From Spinacia oleracea (taxonomy: Eukaryota; Streptophyta; Magnoliopsida; Caryophyllales; Amaranthaceae), in NCBI RefSeq assembly GCF_020520425.1, contig NC_079491.1, positions 186,001 to 250,000 of the forward strand: DNA of 64,000 bases, written 5' to 3'. The notes beneath the pieces were generated by a model. It searched no databases and was not told where the DNA came from. It saw nothing but the letters and a program-made list of their open reading frames with translations. The translations under genes were made by a program, and so were the position numbers. This document shows, piece after piece, positions 39,453 through 51,241 of the stretch. Position 1 is the stretch's first letter; each line of letters begins with the position of its first letter.

Positions 39453-39735
39453 GGGGGGTAGAATGCGATAGAAATTCGCGCTTTTTACCTATTTTTATGG
39501 TATTTTTATGCATTTTATGCTTAATTTTTAGCAACCTTTACATGTTGATGCAAGTAAATAGATTCTCCGCATAAGGAAATGTGTTCGTGAATATAATAAG
39601 TAACTCTTAGTGGCAAAAGAGTGCACAAGAGTGGCACAAAGTACTTCTACAATTAGAATAAGTTGAGAAGTTTGGAAAAACATGTGAATTTTCGTGTCAA
39701 GTTTCGGGACGAAACTTCTTTTAAGAGGGGTAGAT
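39422..39735 (+). promoter_or_regulatory. Double hairpin-polypurine module of element E
   Basis: Hairpin 1 GAGTTACG/CGTAACTC (39422-39441) overlaps the end of pol and is followed by purine tract AAGGGGGGTAG at 39451. Hairpin 2 AAGTTTCG/CGAAACTT (39699-39717) is followed by AAGAGGGGTAGAT at 39723, next to the LTR. The second tract is the expected plus-strand primer. Confidence 0.82.
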
Positions 39736-42472
39736 TGTAATCCCCCGTAATTTTATACATTTTAGTTATATATTTTAACGAATATTTAATATATTTAATA
39801 TATATTTAAACATAAATTACGGATTTTAGAAACGAATATGTAATTGAAATGTAATTATTTTATTTCATTTGGAATACTTTTAATGATTTACGAAATCAAA
39901 ATGTATTTTCGAATTTTACGTTAAAACGAATTCGATTTTGGATTCGAATCCTAAATACTAAATTCCTAAGTCTAGCCCAATTGAATAAAGCCCAATAATA
40001 TAAACCCATAACCCCACACTTCTACTCCATGTAAAACACAAAACACAAAACACCAAACCCTTCTCCTCTCTACTCTTCACGTGGAAAACCAAAAAAAGAA
40101 AAAAAAAAGGAAGAAAAACCCTCCTGCTTCACGTACAACCTCCCAGCCGTTGCACTCTCTCTCCTCGCCGCGGCCCTCCTCCTCACGACTGAGCCCTCGA
40201 CGCCGGTGAGTCCCTTCTCCCTCTCATTCGATCTCTCCTTCTCCTTCCTCTTTGTATTTCCTTGTTTCGTTCTTGCTCATGGCTTGACTCCGTTCTGATT
40301 CGCGCAGCCACCGCAAAGCACCACCGTGTGCCGCCGTCCACCACCTAGCGCAGTCACCCACGAACCTCGACCACCGCCTTGCACGGTAGCCTTCTCTTTC
40401 CTCCTCCCTTTTCTTTTGATTTTTCGTTCTTCGTTCATTTCTTGCTCTTCGATTTCGTGGCTGACCACCACCATATTCGCGCAGCAACCACCGCACGCAA
40501 CCACCGTGCTCCTCCCTCGCCGCAAGCCGCCACCGTCTACCGGCCAGCCTCCTCTCCCCTCTCTAATTCTTGGTTATTTCTTAAACCCTAAGTAAACTAA
40601 ATATTTTGATTTTATTTTTGTTTATTTAATTCATGATTTGATTTAATAAATTTATGATTTTTATGAGTTAATTGGATTTTCAGATTTATGTAGTATGCTC
40701 AAATAATATATTTAATTTTCAAATTATGCAATTTGATTGAAATAATGGTTTTAATTATTAAAGTATGAATTTTAATGGTTTTAATAGTTTCGAGATCATG
40801 GTAGGATGATTATAAATTATTAAAGTTATTGTTTTTATGATTCCAAAGCTTAGGGAGTAGTGTGAAATTAGTTATGTTGCTGAAAATTTAAAGTACGATG
40901 CTTGCAAAAGTTTTCAACGAATTTCAATCACTAATTCAATAATCATGATTCTAGGAAATCAAATGTTTAAGTTTTGATAGTGGGGAAAGTTCTAAATATG
41001 TTTAGGATACATTTAGAATGCTTTATTATGGTTGCCAATGATTAGAGGTTGATTGAGATTACTTGTTGGTTGTTTTAGGCGGAGAATTCTCTTTAGGCGA
41101 CTTTTGAAAGTGTTAAAGTGGCCTATCAGTTTGTTTACACAAGGTACGTACATACCTTATGTGCTTGGAATGTGTGCTAATTGTTGAAACCATGTTGAAT
41201 TGTTGATGAACTTGGTTATGTTAATGTTGTTGATGAACTTAGTCAGGTTGAAATTGCATGTTTGATACTGTTGGATGAACATATTAAACCTTTATTGCAT
41301 TTTGAGGACTATAACATGTTAGTATGGAAGATTGATGCAACATGTCTGATTGGGAACATTAGATTATTTAGTATATAATTCAGATCAGTTAATTGTTGTT
41401 CCCTTTTTAGCTTTTCACTACTTTATGAGGGCGGAGGACCTTATTTAGTAAGTTGAAACCTTATACCCATATTCAGGGGTTGATCAGTATTAAAGAAAAG
41501 ATTGGAGTTAATTAGAATGAGTCTTGTTTGATGCCTTTGTGATCACTTACTCAATTCCAAGATAAAAACAGTTATAAATAAATGTGAGTTGTATGCCTCA
41601 TGTGATTGTTGAGTCATAACAGGGTGTTAATTTGTAAATCATGTAAAGTGAAACTGAGTAGCAATAGCTTTAGACTGTGCACGTCTAAAGTGACGGACAA
41701 ACAGGAGTTGGGGTTCATGGTGGTAGCCCATGGCCTTTCATTCGGACCGGATTGATCACCGTGTCCTATTTTCAGTCAAACGTTCCTCGATATCGCAGGT
41801 CACTGAGGTTACGGAGTCGCGCCCGTACCTCGCCTAGCTAGAAAACTCGGTCCATTGCCTATTTCAATTAAAATAATATTATTGTTATAAAAGTCTATTC
41901 CAGTCTAGCCTAGTCTAGTCAAGTATAATCGTCAAATTATTATGTTTTGTCTGTCCTTACTTATATTTATTAGTATCATGTTAGGGTTGTGGGTTTGATA
42001 GTATCATGCTAGGATTGTTGTTGTTTTAGTATGTAGTACTCAGCTTTGCTGATTACGTGCTTTGTTTGTGTGTGTTGATCATGGCTATGCCTTATTGATC
42101 TTGTGATGACCCATCTTTGGTGAGCAGTCTCTAAGGGTCAATAAGCGTTGCCCATCTACAGGTTTGAAGATGATGCATCATTGGGATCGGGATTAGAGAG
42201 CTTGTAGTTCTATTCGTTTAATTAAGTGATTCAATTTGTTAACTTGGATTTGAAATTTGTCGTACTATTCGTATTTCCTTAATTCAGTTAATTGGTTTGG
42301 ACCTAATATGTAATAGATTATTTATGAACCTAAAAGTTAGTTTTATGTTTTCCGCTGCAAAATTCTGAATAAGCCGTAACGTTTTCACACGGGCGATAAT
42401 ACTTTGATAATTCCCTACAGTTATATTTAAAAAGAGGTTATTTTAGAAAATGGGGATTGTTGGGGTGTTACA
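39736..42472 (+). repeat. 3' LTR of element E
   Basis: 2737 bp, near-identical to 30552-33289. It is followed by the GTCGA duplication and by element D sequence. Confidence 0.95.
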
Positions 42473-44588
42473 GTCGAAGACCATCAGTCTTGGTATGCCG
42501 AACCTTGTGATGATGCTCTGCCATATGAACTTGCGGACCTGAGGTTCGGTGATGGAGGAGACAGCTTCAGCTTCGATCCATTTGCTAAAATAGTCGACTC
42601 CTACAATCAACCACTTCTTCTGGTTCGTAGCTGAGGGGAAGGGACCAATGATGTCTAACCCCCACTGTGCGAATGGTAAGGGATACAGTGTTGATTGTAG
42701 GGTTTGAGCTGGTTGATGGATGGCTGGTGCGAACTTTTGGCATTTCTCGCATTTCCTTGCCATCTGCTTTGCCTCGGAAACCATAGTGGGCCACCAGTAT
42801 CCGGCCCGAAGGGCTTTATGTGCCAATGTCCTGCCTCCGATGTGGTTTCCGCATATCCCGAGGTGGATTTCTCTTAGGATGTAGTCAGCGTCTGTTGGAC
42901 CCACACATTTTAGCAGCGGAGCAGAGAATGATTTCCTCATGAGCTCTCCTTCGGCGCTGATGATGAACCATTTGTTGAATCTTTTCAGTTTTCTCGCCTG
43001 CAGCTTATCTTCGGGAAGTTCTCCCCTTTCTTTGTATGCAACTACTGCGTCCATCCAGCTGGGTTCGGTACGTAAACTGCATACTGTGGTGGGTAGCAAA
43101 TCAATGCTTCTCTCTTGGTGAACTTCCACGTGGACCGACCTGTTTAGGTCGATGAGTGTTGAGCTTGCGAGTTTTGACAGTGCGTCTGCTTGCGTGTTTT
43201 GTCCTCGGGGAATGAGGATGACTTCAAAGGATCTTAACTTTGACGTTAAGGATTTAATTTTTGCTAAGTAAGCTGTCATGCTGGGCCATTTGGCCTCATA
43301 CTCCCCTCGGATCTGGTTGGCTACAAGCTGGGAATCAGTTTTGAGGCAAACATGCTCGGCCTCCAGGGATAAGCAAAGCTCTATCCCTGCGATTGCAGCC
43401 TCATATTCGGCCTCGTTGTTAGTTGCTTTGAAGCCGAACTTCAATGCATACTCTATGCTTTTCCCCGTCGGGGGGATTAGTACAACTCCTGCTCCTGAGC
43501 CGTTTATTGTGGAAGATCCGTCAGTGAAGACCTCCCAAGTGCTTTTCGTATCATCCAGCATTTCCTGGTATGAGCACTCGGCCAAGAAGTCTGCCAACGC
43601 TTGTGCTTTGATTGCTGTCCTCGGCTGGTATTTGATGCCGAACTCTGACAGTTCGAAGGCCCAGGCAGCCAATCTTCCTGACCTTTCTATTTTGTCGAGT
43701 ACTTTCTCGAGCGGTTGGTCAGTTAGTACTATGATTTGGTGGGAGTCGAAGTATGGCCTCAGTTTTCGTGCAGCTACCACTACTGCATATGCGACTTTCT
43801 CAATGAGCGGGTACCGAGTTTCGGCCACTGTGAGTGTTCGGCTGGTGAAGTAGATTGGCTGTTGCTTTTTCTCTTCTTCCCGAAGAAGCACTGCGCTGAC
43901 GGTTCCAGGGCTGACTGCGACATATAGGTACAGGGTTTCCCCTTCCTTTGGTCTGGCCAGTGTCGGCAGTTGAGCTAGGTGGGCTCTGAGTTGCTGAAAA
44001 GCTTCTTTTTGCTCCTGTTCCCATATTAGTTCGGGATCCACTTTCCTCGGGACCCCCTTTCTCTTGACTGGTTCTGCTTCTCCCCCGGGGAGGTTCTTTG
44101 GTTTCAGTGCTTTGAAGAAGGGGGCTCCCTTGTCCGAGGCTTTTGATATGAACCTTGTTAGTGCGGCTAACCTGCCGGTTAGCCTCTGCACATCTCTCTT
44201 GGTCTTCGGCTCGGGTAAATCCAATGTCGCTTGGACTTTGTCTGGGTTCGCGTCAATTCCTCTTTCGCTCACCATGAATCCGAGGAACTTCCCTGACTTC
44301 ACCCCGAAGACGCATTTTTTTGGGTTCAGCTTCATGCTGTATTTCCTCAGATTTCCGAAGGTCTCTGCCAAGTCTTTGACATGGTCTTCCTCCTTGATGC
44401 TTTTTACGATGGAGTCATCCACATAGACCTCCACATTCCTCCCTTTCTGGTCGGCGAAGACGTGATCAACTAACCTCTGGTAGGTGGCTCCGGCATTTTT
44501 CAAGCCGAAAGGCATCATTTTGTAGTTGAACACTCCTGCGCTTGTGATGAATGCTGTCTTTGCTCTGTCATCGGGGTGCATGAATACT
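42473..44588 (-). CDS. Central pol of Tat element D: RT palm, RNase H, integrase N-terminal half
   Basis: Reading on the minus strand from 44588: RT from 'MHPDDRAKTAFI' through 'MPFGLKNAGATYQR' and the catalytic 'EVYVDDSIVKS' (about residues 51-61), then the connection. RNase H follows ('EVFTDGSSTINGSGAGVVLI', 'NNEAEYEAAIAG', 'LKTDSQLVANQIRG'), then the integrase zinc region ('GICGNHIGGRTL...CEKCQKF') and the first part of the core ('GLDIIGPFPSATNQ', 'RFGIPRLMVFD'). It is open throughout. It is cut on one side by F, inside RT just before 'MHPDD', and on the other by E, inside the integrase core. Confidence 0.92.
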
Positions 44589-44593
44589 TGGTG

Positions 44594-47567
44594 TGTAATC
44601 CCCCGTAAATTTATAAATTTTATTAATATATTTTAACGTATATTATTTATATTTAAATAGAATTTATGAATTTTAAGTAATAAATATATAATTAACGTAT
44701 ATTTATTTTATTTTAAGTATGTTCTAAATATTTAACGATTTTTGAACTTTATTATATTTATATATCAAATGTATATTTAATTTTATTTAAATATATTCTA
44801 AATATTTTAACGGTTTGTGCAATCAAAAATAATGTTTGAATTTTAAGTTGAAAAGAATTCGAATTACGAAAATCGATTGAATTTAGAAAACGATCTCATT
44901 CGGTTTTAAATTCAAATCCTAAAACTAATATCCTAAGTCTAGCCCAAATGGGTAAAGCCCAATAGTATAAACCAATAAACCCATACTCCCTTCCTCTCAT
45001 TCAACTTCACGTGAAAACTAAAACAAAGCAAAAACCTCCTTCTCTGTTCTTCCTCCTTCACGTTCGTTTGCTCCTCCTTGCGCAGCCACCACCTCACCAC
45101 CGTCGGACGCCGCCTCCGTCGCTGGTAACCTCCTTCTTCTTCGTCGTCCTTCTCCTTCCTCTCCTTCTCTGTTTCTTCTTCATCCCCGTTTTTCTCCCCT
45201 CCTCAAGCTTCTGTTTTTCCTTGCACAGCCGCCGCGGCCCAGCTGCGACCACCAAGCCAACCGCACCGCACCACCTGCACCTTCGCCGTGGCCCTGCCCA
45301 TTCGGCTTGCTCGTCCCTCCTTCCTCCTCCACGCAAGCACAGCATTCTCTTGTTTCGGTTTGTTTGCGGCAGCCACCACCACCGCACGCACCACCAGGCC
45401 TGACAACCTCCGCAAGCCGCCGCCTTGCCGCCGCCGTGATCTATCCGCCGACCAACCCTTCCCTCTTCTCTTTTTGGTTATTTCTTAAACCCTAAGTAAC
45501 TAATTATTTTAATTTTGTTTATTAAATTAATTTATGTTTCTTGAATTAAATTTATGATTTTTATGATTAAGTTATGAAATTTCAGATTATATGTTGTTGA
45601 AACTAATTTAATTATTTTCAGATTTGTTAATTACGTTAAGTTAGGGTTTTAATGGAGTTTTAATAATTTAATTCATGTTTCTTGAATATAAATTATAAGC
45701 TTTTATGATTAAGTTAGATTTTCAGATTACATACTATGCTTAATTAATAATTTAATTTTCAGATTACATAATTGAATTGAAAAAAGAGTTTTTAATTATT
45801 AAAGTGTGAATTTTTAAGGTTTTTAATGATTAAATCATAATAGAATGACTATATATTATTAAAGCTATTATTTTTACGATTTTAAGAACGTTGATTATGT
45901 TTTGTGGACGTTTGAAATTATTCTATATTGCTGGAAATTTTAAAAGGGATGTTTTATTGGAGTTTAGAACGTTTTGGGATCATTAGTTTAATAGTTATTA
46001 TGCTTGGAGATTATGTAATTAAGTTTCGATATTGGGGAATGTTCTAAATAGGTTTAGGATGTATTTAGAATACGTTAGTGTTGCTGTAAATTATTAGGAA
46101 TTGATTTGGGTACGTTTCTTGATTGTTTTAGGCGGAGAATTCTCTCTAGGCGACTTTTGAAAGTGTTAAAGTGGCCTATCAGTTTGTTTACACAAGGTAC
46201 GTACATACCTGTGTGCTTGGAATGAGTGTGATTTGTTGAAACCATATTGAAATGATTCATGAACTTCGTTATGTCGAAGTGATTAAGGAACTTGGTTATG
46301 TTGAAATTGTTGATGAACTAGGTTATGTTGAAAGTGCATGTTTAATATTGTTGGATGGACATGTTAAGCATATATATTTCGTTATGAGAATTATAGCATG
46401 TTGGTATGGATGATTGATGCGAACATGTTGGTTGGGAACATTAGATTATTATTTATATATATTGATTCAGATTGATTGTTTATTGTTCCCTTTTAGCTTT
46501 TCACTACTTTATAAGGGCCGAGGACCTTGTTTAGTAAGTTGAAACCTTATACCCATATAGAGGGGTTGATCAGTATTAAAGGAAAGGTTGAATTAATTGG
46601 AATAAGTCTTGTGTGACATCTCTGTGATCACTTGCTTAATTCAAAGATAAAAGAAGTTGTGTTTACTTGTTGAATATAATATTTATGTTTGATGAGTCAT
46701 AACCAAGTATTAAAAGTTAAGTCATGTAAAGTGAACATGAGTAGCAATAGCTTTAGACTGTGCACGTCTAAAGTGTCGGACAATCAGGAGTTGGGGTCAT
46801 GGGTCGCCTATGGCTTTTTCTGGGGCCGGATTGATCACCGGTTCTATTTTATTCAAAAGTCCCTCGATATCGCAGGTCATTGGGGTTTACGGAGTCGCGC
46901 CCGTACCTCGTCTTCCTTAGTGAAGAAGAAGAAGTTTCTAGTAGACAACTCAGTCCATTGACTATTTCAATTAAAATAATGTTAATGATACAAAGGTCTA
47001 GTTCAGTCAAATATAGTCTTCAAGTCAACATATCTTGATTATCCTTGCTTATGTTTTATTTAGTACCATGTTAGGATTGTTCGTTTAATAGAATCATGTT
47101 AGGATTATTATCGATTTAGTATGTAGTACTCAGCTTTGCTGATTACGTGCTTTTGCTTGTGCATGTTGATCATGGCTATGCCTTATTGATCCTGTGATGA
47201 CCCAATCTTTGGTGAGCAGTCTCTAAGGATCAATAAGCATTGTCCATCTGCAGGTTTGAAGATGTTGCATCATTGGGATCGGGAATAGAGAGCTTGTATT
47301 TAGTTTTGATTTGCTAAGTTGACTTGGGTTTGTTAATTGGGACTTTAAACTTGTCGTACTATTTATATTTCCTTATTTTTTGTTGGATGATTTTTGGGAC
47401 TAAACCTGTAATCGATTATTTATAAACCTACAGTTAGTTTTATGTTTTCCGCTGCAAAATTCTGAATAAGCCGTTACGTTTTCACACGGGCGATAATGCC
47501 TTGATAATTCTCTACGTTTTATATTAAAAGATTATTTTAGAAAAGAGAGAATTGTCGGGGTGTTACA
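44594..47567 (+). repeat. 5' LTR of element F
   Basis: 2974 bp. GC-rich island at about 45055-45480 with donor-like GCTG|GTAACC at 45124 and acceptor-like CACAG|CCGCCG at about 45229. The Pro/Ser-rich open frames here recur in the 3' LTR. Confidence 0.95.
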
Positions 47568-47570
47568 AAG

Positions 47571-47582
47571 TGGTATCAGAGC
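47571..47582 (+). other. Primer-binding site of element F (initiator tRNA-Met)
   Basis: TGGTATCAGAGC, 3 bp after the LTR, is the standard plant primer-binding site complementary to the 3' end of initiator tRNA-Met. It is the only unaltered one among the Tekay copies here. Confidence 0.93.
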
Positions 47583-48345
47583 TAAGGTTTTACTTTAATA
47601 AATTTTTAGGCGCCTAACTATCTAGTTATTTAAAATAAATTTCTTAAAAATCGAGATTCTACGTATTATAGTGTTCAAAAATTGGTACTTTTTTTTTGGG
47701 GGGCCGATTTCATTTTACCTTGTTTGAAAGTATACGATATTCCTTATTTACGTTCGAAATCAAATTATTTTTCCAAGTTAAAGTGATACTTTGGACATTT
47801 TTATTTTTCTTATTATTTATTATTCAAACAAATAAATAAAAAGATAATATGAATACATTTTCTTAAAGGAGTTCAAATTTTTTTTTTTAAAAAAAAAAAG
47901 TTGTTTCAAGAGTTAGAATTCGTTATTTAGGAAATATAAATCTTTTTCGAATTAATAACTTTATTTTCGAATTTATTCGCTATGCATTTCCTTAATTTAT
48001 TTTACTTTATTTATTTTATATTTTATTTATGTTATTATTCTATGTTATAATTTTATTATATTTTCGTTCTTTTATTTCGTTATATAAATGATTCTAATGC
48101 TTTAGTTTATGAGAGATGGGTAGTATAAGAAGGGCATATAAGATAGAATTATATGTGCATTAGTAGCTAGTCAATGATAAGAACTTGATTGTTATGTATG
48201 TGCATGTGCTAATTGTTTAAGTGTTACATTTACATGTGCATAAAGAATTGTTTGATTCCACAAAACTTATTGTTTATTGAACCTTGTTTATGTTTTGGCT
48301 GGAAAATCGTTAGTGAGACCTTGAATTGTTTATTTCAGGAATAAA
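47583..48345 (+). other. Leader of element F
   Basis: AT-rich, without a gene. It ends in the acceptor-like TGTTTATTTCAG|GAATAAA directly before the pre-gag ATG. Confidence 0.7.
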
Positions 48346-48990
48346 ATGTTTCTTTCCAAGTATACCAACATAGGATCCTTCGAGAAACTTGATATAGAAA
48401 CCCCTGATATTTACGTGAAGAAAATTGTGTTTGGATGTGAATATTATGCTAAAGTTCAAGGGCAACCTATCTTAATGAGAAAGGATATCATAGCAGCCAC
48501 TATCATTAATTGCTTACCTAACAAATTTCCATACCTAGAACTCAAGGAAAAGTTTAAAGACATGCATTCTGATAATGGAACTCCAAACTTGGCTAAATAT
48601 GGAACTTGGGATGGTAGATGGAAATATGATTCAGAAATTCTGACCACCATTATTGAAGCGGCAGAAAGTGGGTTTAGAGACGGTAAAATCGTAGGAAGTC
48701 ATGTTGGGGATTCAGTTACAGAAGAACCTATGGGAATTAGTGTAAATAATGACCTAGAGGAAAATGATGTAGCTGTGGAGAATGAGAATGTAGGTGTTGA
48801 GGCAGAGAATCCTAACCCAGCGGCTCATGAGCCAACCATTGAGATCTCTAGTGATTCGGATGCAGAGCTCGAAAGTGAACATGAGATGGCAAGTGAACCT
48901 AATCAAGATGAAGACATGGGTGAAGATGCAAACCCTGAGGAAGACCCCGATGAAGACCCTGAAGAAGAGTTCGATGATCTTGAGATCTAA
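48346..48990 (+). CDS. Acidic pre-gag protein of element F (214 aa), function unknown
   Basis: Complete ORF; ATG lies 7 bp after the acceptor-like TTTCAG. The N-terminal half (about residues 1-105) looks globular ('KYTNIGSFEKLDIETPDIYV', 'GTWDGRWKYDSEILTTIIEA'). The C-terminal half is highly acidic, with 'EISSDSDAELESEHEMAS' and a closing Asp/Glu/Pro stretch ('DPDEDPEEEFDDLEI'). 'PTIEISSDSD' resembles a SUMO-interaction motif (hydrophobic core then acid and serine); this is inference. Copy A carries two decayed versions of the same gene, so it is a family feature, not a random frame. Element E has an unrelated-looking acidic ORF at the same place. Confidence 0.75.
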   Translation: MFLSKYTNIGSFEKLDIETPDIYVKKIVFGCEYYAKVQGQPILMRKDIIAATIINCLPNKFPYLELKEKFKDMHSDNGTPNLAKYGTWDGRWKYDSEILTTIIEAAESGFRDGKIVGSHVGDSVTEEPMGISVNNDLEENDVAVENENVGVEAENPNPAAHEPTIEISSDSDAELESEHEMASEPNQDEDMGEDANPEEDPDEDPEEEFDDLEI

Positions 48991-49656
48991 ATTTCACTCT
49001 GCAAGTTTCAGGAGCAATGATTAGGCAAGAGGCCACAAATATTTTGAAGTCATAAATAGTTAATTAGCTCTTTCATGTTTTAAAGAATAAGTAGCAAGCA
49101 AAGCTACAACTGTTTAAGGTTTAAGTTTATTGAAGTTTGAGATGTTCTTTATTATTTTCAAGGATGTAATAAACCTCTATGGAGTTAGCAATAAAAGTTA
49201 AAGTTTTCAAGGAATTGTTCTTTATTCTATTTTGAGGATTCCATAATACCCCAACCTCTAGGTAGTACGTCATGGATTAATTGTTTGCATACTCAATGTG
49301 AATTGTGGATCAATTTAATTGCCACAATAATATTAAATGATGAGTACATAAAGGAAGTGAGGGCCAATCTAGACCCTCATGACCAATATAATTCAAAATG
49401 TTATGCCTTACGTGCAGTGTGAATGTCTTTCGCGAACTATTGAGGATGATTTTTTTTAATGATTATTGCATCTTGTAGACGATCGTTGCACATTTGCAGA
49501 CGATTGTCGTGCCTTCGTAAATGATGTGTATTAATGTGAACATTGTTGGTTGAGGCGATCTTTATGGCCAATTCAAGTATTAAATTGTATGGGATAACGT
49601 ATAGGTGATGTTTCAAACCTAAAGTAGAGTATACTAATTGCAGGTCGCGTTCTAGA

Positions 49657-50808
49657 ATGGCCAACAACAATGATCTAGCTGCTGCGATTCGCCTCTTAGC
49701 GGAAAAGCTAACCCAAGAGAGAACTGAGCGCCCCGATTCTGCAGGGGAAATGTTTGAAAGACTTTCTAAGGTTAAGCCACCGTATTTCAAGGGACAAGCA
49801 GACCATACCTTTCTGGAAAACTGGATTAGGGAATTTGAGAAACTATTTGAGGCTGTGAGTTGCCCTGGGAGTATGAGAGTAAGTCAAGCTGTTCTATATC
49901 TAAAAGATGAAGCCGACCTTTGGTGGAAGGAAAATGGAACTAGACTAAGTGCTGTTGAGGGATTCAATTGGGATTCATTTATTGTTGCCTTGAGGGGGAA
50001 GTTTTATCCTCCTTTTATGAGAAAGCAGAAAGCGCAGGAGTTTATCAACCTTAGGATGGGGAATATGACTATTGCTGAATACTATAGCAAGTTTATAACT
50101 TTATCGAGGTTTGCACCTGAGGTGGTAGCTACTGAGGAGCTAAAGGCTCAAAGGTTTGAGCAAGGGCTGACTGATGAAATTCAACTGGGATTAGGTGGTG
50201 AAACTTTTACATCCTTAGACATAGTGTACGGGAGAGCTGCTCATATTTATGGGCTACAGTCTAGAAGGGACAAGAAAACTGTGGTAATTGGGGAAAAGAG
50301 AAAAGATTTTAATGCTGGGGGTAACCAAGAAAACTTTAAAAGGAATAGAAACGGAAATGGGAATGGAAATGGAAATTTCCAAGGAGGAAACAATCAGGGG
50401 CACCACAACAACTCGAACTCATCTGAGAGAGTGCATCATTGCAAGATGTGCAGTAACAATCACCCTGGTAAGAACTGCAAAGGAGAATTAGTGACCTGCA
50501 ACTATTGTCAAAAAAGGGGACATAGGGAGTATGAGTGCTTCACTAAACACAGAAAGGAACAAAATAGTAATGGAGGTGGAAACCAAGTGAGGTTTAACCA
50601 GTCTGGAGGTCAAAATTCAAAGCCTGGAGGGGCACAAAACAATCAAGAGAACTATAATAAGCCTGCAAATGATAACAACAACCCGAATAAGGCTCCAGGA
50701 AAGTTGTACATGATGAATCAGAATGAGGATGAACGATCTGCCGATATAGATTCTGGTACTTTTTCTATTTACTCCGCGCAAGTTAAGCATTATTTAGTTC
50801 GTGGGTGA
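49657..50808 (+). CDS. gag of non-autonomous element F
   Basis: Starts ATGGCCAACAACAATGATC, 14 bp after acceptor-like ATTGCAG|GTCGCG. It follows E's gag closely: '[20 protein letters not shown]', '[19 protein letters not shown]', Asn/Gly-rich linker and both zinc knuckles ('CKMCSNNHPGKNC' and 'CNYCQKRGHREYEC'). It ends early (TGA at 50806-50808), just where protease would start ('GTFSIYSAQVKHYLVRG'). It could encode a nearly full nucleocapsid-type protein. No protease is encoded, so maturation would depend on a helper. Confidence 0.88.
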   Translation: MANNNDLAAAIRLLAEKLTQERTERPDSAGEMFERLSKVKPPYFKGQADHTFLENWIREFEKLFEAVSCPGSMRVSQAVLYLKDEADLWWKENGTRLSAVEGFNWDSFIVALRGKFYPPFMRKQKAQEFINLRMGNMTIAEYYSKFITLSRFAPEVVATEELKAQRFEQGLTDEIQLGLGGETFTSLDIVYGRAAHIYGLQSRRDKKTVVIGEKRKDFNAGGNQENFKRNRNGNGNGNGNFQGGNNQGHHNNSNSSERVHHCKMCSNNHPGKNCKGELVTCNYCQKRGHREYECFTKHRKEQNSNGGGNQVRFNQSGGQNSKPGGAQNNQENYNKPANDNNNPNKAPGKLYMMNQNEDERSADIDSGTFSIYSAQVKHYLVRG

Positions 50809-50926
50809 CTTGTTCTTTTGTTTCGTCATCTGTTGTGAAAAGTCTAAAGTTAGTAGTTTTAATGAAATAGGAATTTTGAGAATAGAATTCGTCGAAAGAG
50901 AATTTTGGTTAGCTATTCCCTGAGGT
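50809..50926 (+). other. pol deletion junction of element F
   Basis: A short protease-start remnant (similar to E near 36105-36140) is followed within about 60 bp by sequence of the pol-end region (TGAGGTGAGTTACGAGGGC). Relative to E about 3.3 kb is missing. The stretch between (about 50860-50910, GAAATAGGAATTTTGAG) has no obvious counterpart. Confidence 0.8.
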
Positions 50927-51241
50927 GAGTTACGAGGGCGTAACTCGTTTTCTTTAAGGGGGGTAGAATGCGATAGAAATTCGCGCTTTTCACCTATTTT
51001 ATGGCATTTTTATGCATTTGTATGCTTATTTTAGCAAATTTTACAAGTTTAGGCAAGACAAATAGACTCTCCGCATAAGAAAAGGTGTTCATGAGTAACA
51101 CAAACAGCTTTGAGTTGGCAAAAGAGTGCACATAGGTGGCACAAGTACTTCTCTAGTAAGAATAAGTTAAAAGCTTTTGGGGAAAATGTGGGAAATTTCG
51201 TGTCAAGTTTCGGGACGAAACTTCTTTTAAGAGGGGTAGAT
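50927..51241 (+). promoter_or_regulatory. Double hairpin-polypurine module of element F
   Basis: Same order as in E: GAGTTACG/CGTAACTC hairpin with AAGGGGGGTAG near 50956, then AAGTTTCG/CGAAACTT hairpin near 51206 with AAGAGGGGTAGAT at the LTR. It is kept intact although pol was deleted. Confidence 0.82.

Larger units (their letters stand above)
30552..42472 (+). mobile_element. Tekay-lineage chromovirus element E, 11.9 kb
   Basis: LTRs 30552-33289 and 39736-42472 (TGTAATCCCCCG...GGTGTTACA), with target duplication GTCGA at 30547-30551 and 42473-42477. It is inserted in the integrase frame of D, in opposite orientation. Contents: altered primer-binding site, acidic pre-gag ORF, gag-protease-RT-RNase H, integrase plus chromodomain, and the double hairpin-polypurine module. 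LTRs differ by about 11 substitutions and a few small indels by eye, so it is young. Two single-base frameshifts in pol. Confidence 0.95.

Noticed and set aside
43278-43853. 191-aa plus-strand frame inside D pol
   Set aside because: Opposite-strand shadow of RT-RNase H, which has clear catalytic motifs.
42473-44588. A free-standing polyprotein gene
   Set aside because: It is the middle of element D's pol, cut by E and F; its apparent ends are in nested LTR sequence.
45011-45495. Pro/Ser/His-rich frames repeated exactly at 51659-52143 as a possible gene pair
   Set aside because: They are the same island in the two LTRs of element F; duplication is due to LTR identity. The same applies to 31144-31413 and 40326-40595 in E.
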